From Kribbella turkmenica (GTDB taxonomy: Bacteria; Actinomycetota; Actinomycetes; Propionibacteriales; Kribbellaceae), in the NCBI RefSeq assembly GCF_004348725.1, contig NZ_SMKR01000071.1, positions 1-34,757 of the forward strand: 34,757 nt of DNA, in the 5' to 3' direction. Under the pieces are notes generated by a model, which saw only the letters and a program-made list of their open reading frames with translations, searched no databases and had not been told where the DNA came from. Numbering within the stretch: position 1 is the stretch's first letter; every line of letters starts with the position of its first letter. The translations under genes were made by a program, and so were the position numbers. Below are positions 24,224 through 31,294 of this stretch, one piece after another.

Positions 24224-25087
24224 ATGACTGCGACGGAATCCCACACCCAGGCGCGGCCGGCGGATTCGCCGGAGCAGTCGCCTGCCCGGGTCATTCCGGA
24301 CGCACTGCCGCTGATGCCGGAGGACCCGCCGCGGGTGGGCGGGTTCTGGCTGCGCGGGCGGCTCGGCGCGAACGCGGCCGGCTACCTCTACACCGCCAGC
24401 GACGAGCACGGCCGGAACGCCGTGGTCGCGATGATGGCCGAGGGCTCCGCGGACGACGCGGCCGCCCGGGACCGGTTCGTCACCGCGGTCGACGACCTGC
24501 CGGACGACGCCGTACTCGCGCACAACGACGGTGACGACGACGACCTGGCGCTCTGGGTCGCGATCGGGCCGATCCGGGAGGACGACGGGTCCAGCGCGGC
24601 GTCGGACGAGCGGCTGATCGCGGAGCGTCGCGGAGAGGACGTACTGTCCGCGGTGCTGATGGACCGGATCCCGCAGCTCGGCCGGTTCCGCGGCCCGGAC
24701 TTCCTGCACTACTGGGAGGGCCGGCGACGTCCCGGGCTGTTCCGGATCTGGCCGCTGCCGTGGCCGAACGCGCTGCGGGCCGCCTCCCGGTGGGCGCTGA
24801 TGCTGTCGCTGCTCGCGATGGCGATCATCATGGCGCTGGCCGTGTTCCTCGCCTGGCTGCTGTTCCGCAACGCCGAGCCGCTCGAGCCGGAGCCGGTGAT
24901 CCCGACTCCGACCGGTACGACGACAGTCACGGTGACGCCGACGACGCCACCCCCCGGCACCGGATCGCCGACCGGTCCGCCGACGACAGCGCCGAGCCCG
25001 TCGCTGAGTCCGACCACCGGGATTCCGACCGGTGCGCCGGGGACGCCCGGCTCCCCCGGCACGGGTGACCCGCGCGACAGGTTCTGA
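24224..25087 (+). CDS. single-pass membrane protein with a degenerate kinase-like N-lobe and Pro/Thr-rich tail
   Basis: A 287-residue protein. Residues ~37-115 run VGGFWLRGRLGANAAGYLYTASDEHGRNAVVAMMAEG, which recalls the start of a Ser/Thr kinase (glycine-rich loop, then the strand that carries the ATP-binding Lys). The Lys is absent (VVAMM), the loop glycines are incomplete and there is no C-lobe, so no kinase activity is expected. One membrane helix follows at about 190-213 (WALMLSLLAMAIIMALAVFLAWLL), then a ~75-residue Pro/Thr/Ser/Gly tail, probably outside the cell, as in wall-spanning linkers. It is divergent from the MoxR operon across a 260-base gap. A GTG at 24221 is an alternative start. 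The kinase link is my own pattern reading; otherwise it is an unassigned membrane protein. Confidence 0.7.
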   Translation: MTATESHTQARPADSPEQSPARVIPDALPLMPEDPPRVGGFWLRGRLGANAAGYLYTASDEHGRNAVVAMMAEGSADDAAARDRFVTAVDDLPDDAVLAHNDGDDDDLALWVAIGPIREDDGSSAASDERLIAERRGEDVLSAVLMDRIPQLGRFRGPDFLHYWEGRRRPGLFRIWPLPWPNALRAASRWALMLSLLAMAIIMALAVFLAWLLFRNAEPLEPEPVIPTPTGTTTVTVTPTTPPPGTGSPTGPPTTAPSPSLSPTTGIPTGAPGTPGSPGTGDPRDRF

Positions 25088-25135
25088 GCCCGGCCGACAA
25101 CCCCGGCCGCGATCACGGCTGAGCCGGCCCGGTTC

Positions 25136-25450
25136 TCAGTGCGCGAGTTTCAGGCCGACGACACAACCGATCAGTCCGCACAACAGGAGGACCTTGACCG
25201 CGCTGATCGTCTCTCCACCGGTCGCCATGCCGAAACCGACGGTCAGCGCGGCGCCGATCCCTACCCAGACGGCGTACGAGGTGCCGACCGGCAACTCACG
25301 CATCGCGTAGGCGAGGCCCGCCATGCTGAGAACCAGTGCCACGGCGAACGTGAGCGACGGCACCAGTTTGGTGAATCCTTCCGACCGTCCCAGGGCGATG
25401 GCCCACACTGCTTCGAGCACCCCGGACAGGACCAACACGAGCCACGACAT
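25136..25450 (-). CDS. guanidinium exporter of the SMR family (Gdx/SugE type)
   Basis: A 104-residue inner-membrane protein with four predicted helices, which works as a dual-topology dimer exchanging guanidinium for protons. It keeps the essential Glu13 in the first helix (MSWLVLVLSGVLEAVWAIALGRSEGFTKLVPS) and the Gdx-type MRELPVGTSYAVWVGIGA segment. The WA-x-x-L-x-x-S-x-GF pattern separates Gdx from the drug-exporting EmrE branch. AAGGAG at 25457-25462 precedes the ATG at 25450 and abuts a predicted guanidine-III riboswitch, which supports the substrate. An earlier in-frame ATG would start within the riboswitch. Confidence 0.92.
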   Translation of the reverse strand: MSWLVLVLSGVLEAVWAIALGRSEGFTKLVPSLTFAVALVLSMAGLAYAMRELPVGTSYAVWVGIGAALTVGFGMATGGETISAVKVLLLCGLIGCVVGLKLAH

Positions 25451-25462
25451 CTCAGTCTCCTT

Positions 25463-25505
25463 GGCGCCGTCTTGTCGCACACCGGGTACGGCACCGCTCG
25501 TCCGG
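25463..25505 (-). ncRNA. guanidine-III (ykkC-III) riboswitch
   Basis: Read on the minus strand, this 43-base stretch starts CCGGACGAG, continues with GCCGTACCCGG and ends GACAAGACGGCGCC. These blocks, in this order and near this spacing, match the ykkC-III aptamer as I recall it from the Thermobifida structure (pseudoknot between the CCGG at the 5' end and the CCGG in the loop, and between GCCG and CGGC). The 3' end directly touches the AAGGAG Shine-Dalgarno of the guanidinium exporter, so control of translation by guanidine is likely. Recognition is from memory, without a covariance-model search. Confidence 0.88.
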
Positions 25506-25628
25506 GGCCCGACCGGGAAACGGTGGACCTGCTCCTCAGCTTAGCCACCGCCGCGACGGTATGCGGTGGCCGGGATCACCGCGCGGCGGTGACTTGCCTC
25601 GCACGGAACCCTGGGAGCCGGACTGCCC

Positions 25629-26456
25629 TCAGGACACCAATCGCAGCAGCTCCGGATCCCGCCAGAGCGTCGCCGGGACCGGCTGTCGGACGAGGGCCGC
25701 GTCGGCCCGGATCTCGGCCGGGCTGGCCGCGGCGATGAGGACGGACGTGACCGCGGAATGCCTGGCCGGGAACGCCAGTGCGGCCTGTGGCAGTGAGACG
25801 CCGTACCGTTCGCAGACGGCGGAGATGCGGCGGGCGCGGATCGTTGCCGGGTCGCTCGACTGCTCGAGGTGCAGCACCTGCGGGGTGAGGATGCCGGACA
25901 CGACCACGGACACTCCGCGGGCGAGGCAGCGATCGAGCAGTGGCGTCGCGGACTGGTCGAGCAGCGAGTACCGCCCCGCGAGCAGGACCGTGTCCAGCTC
26001 GACGTCGCGCACGATCCGGTCGAGGAGACGCCAATCGCCCGACGCCGCGCCGATCGCCTTGATCACCCCGTCGCGGCGGAGCTCGTCCAGCGCCGGGTAC
26101 GCCGCCTCCAACGCGGGCCCGTCCGCGAACACGAGATCGACGGCCAGTCCGAGCCGGTCGATGCTCGCGCGCACCGACTGCTGCGCGTCCGCACCGCCGA
26201 CCTTCGTGGACAGCAGGAACTCGCCCCGAGGCCTTCGCTGCAACGCCGTACCGAGTCGTGGCTCGGCCTCGCCGTACGCCGGAGAGGTGTCGAAGAACCG
26301 GATTCCGGCCTGGTACGCCGCGTCGACCGTGGCAACCGCCGCGGTCTCGCCGTCCGGACCTGACGGCTCGCCGAGTCGCGAGCCGCTCAGCCCGAACCGC
26401 GGCGGGTGGAACTTCCGCGTAGAGACGGGCGCGAGAGCGTGACTGGGAGCGGCCAT
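25629..26456 (-). CDS. divergent aldo/keto reductase family protein
   Basis: A 275-residue TIM-barrel protein of the AKR superfamily, closest in pattern to L-galactose/D-threo-aldose dehydrogenases: FGLSGSRLG at residue 21, AYQAGIRFFDTSPAYGEAEPRLGTAL and LLSTKVGG. Three of the four catalytic-tetrad residues are visible (Asp56, Tyr61, Lys85), but the strand that normally holds the His reads VDLVFADGP, with Ala111 at the expected place. The segment between the Lys motif and the next helix is also about 20-30 residues shorter than usual. AGGTGA upstream supports the ATG at 26456. It lies alone between the exporter and a non-coding stretch. It may be a reduced-activity or repurposed enzyme, or a protein with changed chemistry. 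Confidence 0.82.
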   Translation of the reverse strand: MAAPSHALAPVSTRKFHPPRFGLSGSRLGEPSGPDGETAAVATVDAAYQAGIRFFDTSPAYGEAEPRLGTALQRRPRGEFLLSTKVGGADAQQSVRASIDRLGLAVDLVFADGPALEAAYPALDELRRDGVIKAIGAASGDWRLLDRIVRDVELDTVLLAGRYSLLDQSATPLLDRCLARGVSVVVSGILTPQVLHLEQSSDPATIRARRISAVCERYGVSLPQAALAFPARHSAVTSVLIAAASPAEIRADAALVRQPVPATLWRDPELLRLVS

Positions 26457-26873
26457 CGCACTGTCACCTCCCGTGATCGGCGACCTTCCTTCCAGCATCA
26501 CGGTTCGGAGACGAGTTCGCATCCCGAAACGGCAGGTGTCAGATGGTGGCGCAGGCCGGGGCGGGGTGCTGATGGTGGTCACGTGGTCGGTAGACCGGTG
26601 CTCTGGTCGATGGTGAAGGTGATGACAATGTTGACCACTGGTTGGCGACTGAACATCAGCCTGCCGGCCGGATCGAGCGTGCAGTACCGCGCCCAGTCGC
26701 CGCCGCGGGACGTAGCCGGGCGTCGACGTCGCCGGTGAGCCCGACCAGATCAGTTTGTTGCCTAAGGCTCCCATTAGATGCGGTCCGGTGGGCGGCCAGA
26801 TCCCCTTGGCTCGCGCTGACAAGGTGATTGTCGACAATACGCAGATGGCAGGGCGCGGATCGGCGGGTCGCCC
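26457..26873. other. 417-base gap without a supported gene
   Basis: Base composition is less GC-biased than in the flanking genes. It holds a perfect 12-bp palindrome (26827-26838). On the minus strand 26579-26710 reads like a protein C-terminus (GDWARYCTLDPAGRLMF, then PVVNIVITFTIDQSTGLPTT and a stop) but has no start codon and a stop just upstream in its frame. That stretch may be a gene remnant. No RNA gene or clear terminator was seen. Confidence 0.35.
26827..26838. promoter_or_regulatory. perfect palindrome ATTGTCGACAAT, GntR-type operator candidate
   Basis: The 12-bp sequence is its own reverse complement. TTGT-x-x-ACAA palindromes of this kind are common binding sites of FadR-subfamily GntR regulators. 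No gntR gene is in the window. The site is 36 bases beyond the stop of the minus-strand hydrolase gene rather than upstream of a gene start, so it may be a leftover from a lost gene. Confidence 0.4.
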
Positions 26874-28481
26874 TCATTCGGTCACCGGAACGGTGATCGA
26901 CGACGGATCGCCGGCCGGCGAACTGAAGGTGACCGTCTCCCCGATCGCACTGCGGCCGAGGTAGCGCGGGTCGACCGTGTCCACCACCAGGACGAGGCGA
27001 TGACCGGCCGGCACCTCCCAACTGGTCGCCTCCAGCCGGACGTCGACCGGCACCGCCCTGCCCGGTGTCGCCCCGCGCAGCGTGAACGGCTTGTGCGAGA
27101 TGAGCGAGCCGAGACCGACCGCGTCGACGTCGTACAGATAGGCGAACAGCGACGTGACCCGGCCGGACGGCTTGACCGTCAGATGCAGCTGTGGTGCGCC
27201 GTTGACGACGACTCCACTGCGATGGACCGGACCGGACCAGACGCCCGCGAACGAGCGGTCGACCAAGGGAGTCGCAACACCGGTCGGGATCGACAGCAAC
27301 CCTTGCAGAGCGCCGGAGACGAGCGCGACACCGCTGTCCGCGAGTGTGGGCACACCGGTTCCGATCCCGCTGCTCCAGCCAGTCGCCGGCGTCGTCCGGA
27401 AGGCGCCCGTCCGCGACAATCCGGTCGGCCCGGTGAGGTACGCAGTCCGCGGCTCGCCGACGGCTGCCCAGGTCGAGTAACCACGCCAGACCCCGCGCTG
27501 GGACTTCAGTTGAACCGGCGCCTCCTCGTCGGCGCCGTTGTCCGCCCCGGTCAGATGGTGGTGCAGCCAGGCAGCGAGTTCGTCCCAGGTCTCGTTCGGC
27601 AGCCCGATCGCGCCGGTCGCCTCCGGGGTCGCGTGGTCGCCGTGGGCGAGCAGCAGCCGCTTCGGCCCGGTCAGCCGGGTGAAGAAGTCGGTGTACTGCG
27701 TCGGCGGGAAGATCGAGTCCTCGAAGGCGTTCGCGAGGAACACGGCCGGCGTGTTCGCGTTGATCTGGTCGACCACGGTCCTCGCCGACCGGACGGGCGC
27801 CAACTGCTTCGCTTCCGCGATCGCTCCGTCGAAGTTCCCGGAGAGGAACTTGGCCTGCAGGGAGGCCATCTCCGGGCCGGGCCGGCCGGTGACGTTGCCC
27901 AGGGCAAGCAGTCCGGCGACGGACTGGAGCGCGACGGTGTCGTTCGGGTTGAGCGACGCGATCAGGTCGGCCCAGCCGCTCATCGCGCCGACCACCTTGA
28001 TCCGCGGGTCCTGCGCGCTCGCGAGCAACACCGTGCCGGCGCCGTACGAGATGCCGACCGCGGCGACTTTCCGGGTGTCGGCCGGCGTGTGCCGATCGGC
28101 CCAATCGATGACCTTGGAGACGTCCGCGACCGTCGGCGGGCCGGCGATGTCGATCCGGCCGCCGGTGTCCCAGAATCCCCGGCTCGAGTACGTGATCACC
28201 TGGAAGCCGGCCCTCGCCAGTTTCGCGCCCTGACCGACGTACTCGACGTTCGGGACACCCCAGCTGGACGGCATCACCACCAGCGGGAACGGTCCGGCGC
28301 CCGGCCCGGTCGGCGTGAGCACGACGGCACCGATCTCGATCCCACCCGCGCCGGGAATGCGCTGGTACGACGTGCTGAAGCCAGCGTCGGTGGCGGCGAC
28401 TCGGCCCGCTCGCGCGCCGACGGCCGGACCGAACGTGATCAGGGCAAGGACGACCGCAAGAGCGGCGGCGATTCTGCGCAC
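26874..28481 (-). CDS. secreted alpha/beta hydrolase, S15/CocE-like with C-terminal jelly-roll
   Basis: A 535-residue exported protein. The signal peptide is VRRIAAALAVVLALITFGPAVGARA. Residues ~30-330 form an alpha/beta hydrolase with the nucleophile elbow VGISYGAGTVLLA, a later TPAVFLANAFEDSIFPP (acid) and LLLAHGDHATPEATG (His). Residues ~340-535 are a beta-rich domain ending LVLVVDTVDPRYLG, like the PepX_C domain of X-Pro dipeptidyl peptidases and CocE-type acyl hydrolases. The GTG at 28481 has GGAGG at 28491-28495; an ATG 42 bases upstream would add residues before the signal peptide. It could be a peptidase or an esterase; the sequence alone does not decide. It is followed on the same strand by the gap at 26457-26873. 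Confidence 0.87.
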   Translation of the reverse strand: MRRIAAALAVVLALITFGPAVGARAGRVAATDAGFSTSYQRIPGAGGIEIGAVVLTPTGPGAGPFPLVVMPSSWGVPNVEYVGQGAKLARAGFQVITYSSRGFWDTGGRIDIAGPPTVADVSKVIDWADRHTPADTRKVAAVGISYGAGTVLLASAQDPRIKVVGAMSGWADLIASLNPNDTVALQSVAGLLALGNVTGRPGPEMASLQAKFLSGNFDGAIAEAKQLAPVRSARTVVDQINANTPAVFLANAFEDSIFPPTQYTDFFTRLTGPKRLLLAHGDHATPEATGAIGLPNETWDELAAWLHHHLTGADNGADEEAPVQLKSQRGVWRGYSTWAAVGEPRTAYLTGPTGLSRTGAFRTTPATGWSSGIGTGVPTLADSGVALVSGALQGLLSIPTGVATPLVDRSFAGVWSGPVHRSGVVVNGAPQLHLTVKPSGRVTSLFAYLYDVDAVGLGSLISHKPFTLRGATPGRAVPVDVRLEATSWEVPAGHRLVLVVDTVDPRYLGRSAIGETVTFSSPAGDPSSITVPVTE

Positions 28482-28539
28482 GGGGACGACCTCCGGCTCG
28501 GGATTACCGGAGGGTAACCACAAATGTGCCGGAGTGTCA

Positions 28540-29472
28540 CTAGCTCGGCACGGTGAGTGTCGGATTCACACCCGTCGCCTCGACCGACCAGACCCAGAGC
28601 CGTTCGGCCAGGGCTGCGTCCTGCGCTGCCCGGGTCGGCGAGGTCGGCTTCGGCGTACCGCGGAACTCGAACCGCGGACCGTAGTACCCGCCGGGCCTCG
28701 CCTCCGGGCTCGTCGCCGCGTAGAGAATCGGCCGGGCGCCGGCGGCCGCGGACTGCGCCACCACCTTGTTGATCCCGGCCCAGACGCGGGCCTCGAACGC
28801 CCGGCCGGCCAACTCCGGCCCGGCTGCCTGCAGGTGGGTGGACGCGTAGCCGGGATGCGCCCCCGCGCTGAGCAGGTTGGATCGTGCGGCTCGTGCCCGG
28901 CGGTCGAGCTCGAGCATGAAGAGTACGTTGGCCAGCTTGGACTTCCCGTACGCGTCCCACTTCCAGTAGCCCTGCTGTGGCTGCCGGAAGTCCGCGGCCG
29001 TGAGCCCGCGCGCGGTCCTGTGCATGATCGAGCTGACCGTCACCACGCGCGGATCCGGTGCCTTCAGCAACAAGGGCAGCAGCCGGCCGGTGAGGGCGAA
29101 GTGCCCGAGATGATTGGTGCCGAGCTGCAGTTCGAACCCGTCGGCGGTCTGCCGGTACGGCGGCGCCATCACGCCGGCGTTGTTCACCAGCAGGTCGAGC
29201 CGGTCGCACGTCTTGCCGACCTGGTCGGCCGCCTTCTCGACGGTGGTCAGATCAGCCAGATCCAGCTCGACGACCGTCGGCTCCCGGTTCGCTGCCCGCG
29301 CGAGACCGTCCGCGGCCAGGGCGGCTTTCTCGGGCTCGCGCGCCGCGAGGAGTACATCGGCCCCGTGCTTGAGCAACTCGAGCGCGGTCTCGTAGCCGAG
29401 TCCGCTGGTGGCTCCGGTGACGAGCGCCCGACGTCCGGCCAGGTCGGGGATGTCCGCCGTACTCCAGGTCAT
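28540..29472 (-). CDS. short-chain dehydrogenase/reductase (retinol-dehydrogenase-like)
   Basis: A 310-residue Rossmann-fold oxidoreductase. The cofactor motif is ALVTGATSGLGYETALELL (residues ~15-33), followed by LLAAREPEKA, DLLVNNAGVMAPP, the catalytic serine in VVTVSSIMH and the YGKSK pair (WDAYGKSKLANVLFM). The Arg in AAREPEK suggests NADPH preference. The C-terminus is longer than in minimal SDRs, as in the retinol dehydrogenase/WWOX-like group. GGGAGG four bases before the ATG at 29472 fixes the start; the frame upstream codes for Arg/Gly-rich sequence from a small tandem repeat. The substrate is unknown. It follows the metallopeptidase gene, from which it is separated by a hairpin terminator. 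Confidence 0.92.
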   Translation of the reverse strand: MTWSTADIPDLAGRRALVTGATSGLGYETALELLKHGADVLLAAREPEKAALAADGLARAANREPTVVELDLADLTTVEKAADQVGKTCDRLDLLVNNAGVMAPPYRQTADGFELQLGTNHLGHFALTGRLLPLLLKAPDPRVVTVSSIMHRTARGLTAADFRQPQQGYWKWDAYGKSKLANVLFMLELDRRARAARSNLLSAGAHPGYASTHLQAAGPELAGRAFEARVWAGINKVVAQSAAAGARPILYAATSPEARPGGYYGPRFEFRGTPKPTSPTRAAQDAALAERLWVWSVEATGVNPTLTVPS

Positions 29473-29511
29473 GGGGCCTCCCGGCGCGGACTGAGGAGCG
29501 CCGGGCGCGCA

Positions 29512-29538
29512 GCGACCGGAGCGACCGGAGCGACCGGA
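29512..29538. repeat. short tandem repeat, three copies of a 9-mer
   Basis: GCGACCGGA occurs three times in a row, followed by a partial fourth copy (GCGAC). It lies 40 bases upstream of the SDR start and is not inside a supported gene. A role is not evident. Confidence 0.8.
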
Positions 29539-29600
29539 GCGACGAGGGAAGGCCGGGAGTTCGAGCCCCATGAGCCGCGCCGGAGGCGTGGCATGACTAC

Positions 29601-29635
29601 GGTCATGCGCCCACAGTAGCCGTGGGCGCATGACC
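29601..29635. terminator. perfect hairpin after the metallopeptidase gene
   Basis: GGTCATGCGCCCAC (29601-29614) and GTGGGCGCATGACC (29622-29635) form a perfect 14-bp stem with a 7-base loop, starting 8 bases after the minus-strand metallopeptidase stop. It fits a terminator without a T-tract. A further GCATGAC at 29591-29597 can pair with GTCATGC at 29602-29608, so two overlapping hairpins are possible. Confidence 0.75.
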
Positions 29636-29643
29636 TGGTGTCG

Positions 29644-31104
29644 TCAGAGGATCTTGCGGGCTTGGAAGGCCTCCGTGACCTTCGCGGCCGCGGCCTTGCC
29701 GTAGAGCAGGCGGGCGGCCTGCACGGTCACCCGGGCGGCGTCGGCGAACGAGGTGTCCGGCGCGTAGAAGAACGTGCCCTCGAGAATCACCTTGTTGGCC
29801 TTGTTCCGGCCGAGCGCCTTGTGGATGTCCCAGAGCGCGTGCGACCAGATCTCACCGTCGTCGTGCACCTGGTTGACGATGTCGTCGGTGGTCTTGCCGG
29901 TGTCGGTCCGGCGCAGGCAGTGCGGCTCGGTCGAGGTGTACGACGTCGCGTCCCAGTCCATCACGCACGGCAGGTCGAAGTTCCGGCTCACCGGCACCGA
30001 CATGGTGACGGCCCAGTAGTCGCCGAAGCCCTCGCCGATCGCGCCGGCCTGCAGCGACTCGCCGTACCCGGGGACGACGTCGTCGTGGATCGCGTGGCCG
30101 TACTCGTGCCAGATCACCTCGGCGTCCTCGCCGTCGTCGACGCCGCCCTCGCCCATCGTGATGGTGTCGGTCGACGGGTCGTAGAACGAGTTGTCGCCCG
30201 CGTAGGTGTTGATCTCGAAGTCCTGCGACTCGTTGTTCACCTCGGTGAAGCCGAGACTGTGGATGTACTCCTGGGTCTGGTTGACCTGGTAGTACGCCAT
30301 CACCTGCTCGAACCGGTCGTCGTCGCGGTAGTACAGGAACCGGTTGTTCGGGCTCTCGGCCACGCCGCCCTTGGCCGCGACGATGTTGACATACGTGCCC
30401 TCGAGCTTGCCGTTGCCGGCCAGGTTCCGCAGTACGACGCTCTTGTGCGCCGGGAACAGCTCGTCGGTGTCGGCGTCGTCCTGGTCGGTCAGCTTCTCGT
30501 TCCGCTCACTGACCACCGGGTTCGGGTCGAAGACGATGCCGCGGCCGTCGGCGTGGTCACTGATCACCTTCGACTCCATCAGGGAGCCGGTCTTCGCGTC
30601 GACCAGCGACCGGGTGACACCCTGCGCCGACCGGCTGGTGACGTTCCAGACCAGCCGGGCGTTCGGGCCGCCGACGACGGCCAGCTGGGCGGCACCGTCG
30701 GTGGCGGTCGGGACCGGGGTCACGTCCTTCTCGGGACCGGCGATCCGGGCCCGGGCGGCACGCGCGGCGACCGCCGCGTTCGCCGACTTGGTCGCCGTTG
30801 CCGACGGCACCTTCGCCGTCACGTCCAGGCTCGCCGGGACGGCGTCGCGGCCGTCGGCGATCTGGACGCCACCACCTTTCGTGACGTGCCTGGCGTAGTA
30901 CCCGTTGATCACCGGCAGGCCCTTGTAGGTCTGCTGGTACCAGAAGTGCTTGCCGAGCAGCGAGGTCTTGGTCTTGATCAGCTTGAGGCCGGACGGATTC
31001 GCGGCAGAACTCTCCGGCGCCGCCCCCGCAGCGCTGGTGAAGGACAGCCCCATCGAGACGGTGGCCAGACCGGCAGTGACGACCGCGATCACGCGTTTCG
31101 CCAT
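29644..31104 (-). CDS. secreted zinc metallopeptidase, M36/M4-like with FTP propeptide
   Basis: A 486-residue exported protease. A signal peptide (MAKRVIAVVTAGLATVSMGLSFTSAAGA) is followed by a fungalysin/thermolysin-type propeptide (HFWYQQTYKGLPVINGYYARHVTKGG) and a PepSY-like stretch (LVWNVTSRSAQGVTRSLVDAKTGSLM). The catalytic domain has the zinc motif HEYGH at residues 333-337 (VIWHEYGHAIHDD) and the third ligand in GAIGEGFGDYWAV. A conserved DGEIWSHALWDI follows in place of the M4 histidine motif, which is closer to M36. GGAGGGG lies before the ATG. It is divergent from the AlkZ-like gene across 190 bases that contain CAACTA/TAGTTG (31142-31168) as a short inverted repeat. The protease is expected to be self-processed outside the cell. 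Confidence 0.9.
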   Translation of the reverse strand: MAKRVIAVVTAGLATVSMGLSFTSAAGAAPESSAANPSGLKLIKTKTSLLGKHFWYQQTYKGLPVINGYYARHVTKGGGVQIADGRDAVPASLDVTAKVPSATATKSANAAVAARAARARIAGPEKDVTPVPTATDGAAQLAVVGGPNARLVWNVTSRSAQGVTRSLVDAKTGSLMESKVISDHADGRGIVFDPNPVVSERNEKLTDQDDADTDELFPAHKSVVLRNLAGNGKLEGTYVNIVAAKGGVAESPNNRFLYYRDDDRFEQVMAYYQVNQTQEYIHSLGFTEVNNESQDFEINTYAGDNSFYDPSTDTITMGEGGVDDGEDAEVIWHEYGHAIHDDVVPGYGESLQAGAIGEGFGDYWAVTMSVPVSRNFDLPCVMDWDATSYTSTEPHCLRRTDTGKTTDDIVNQVHDDGEIWSHALWDIHKALGRNKANKVILEGTFFYAPDTSFADAARVTVQAARLLYGKAAAAKVTEAFQARKIL

Positions 31105-31294
31105 GTGTTCCCCTCCTAGGTAGGCGAGCTGTGTGACGCTACAACTACGATCCGTCGAACCCTAGTTGCCCCGGCAGGCCGGTGGGAAGCAGGAGACCCG
31201 ACCAGCAAGGGAAATCCTTGGCAGTCGACTGACGGACCGGGGCTGACCGCTTCTCCTCCTAGCGTTTGATCCGTAAACCAGGAGAGGATCAGCC

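Noticed and set aside
25088..25139. Terminator between the kinase-like gene and the guanidinium exporter
   Set aside because: Only short or bulged stems (CGGCCG repeats, CTGAGCC with GGTTCTCAG) can be drawn; not strong enough to call.
29638..31119. 493-codon plus-strand open frame opposite the metallopeptidase
   Set aside because: It is a G/C-wobble mirror of the real gene, rich in Val/Arg/Gly/Asp; the minus strand has signal peptide, HEYGH and the family pattern.
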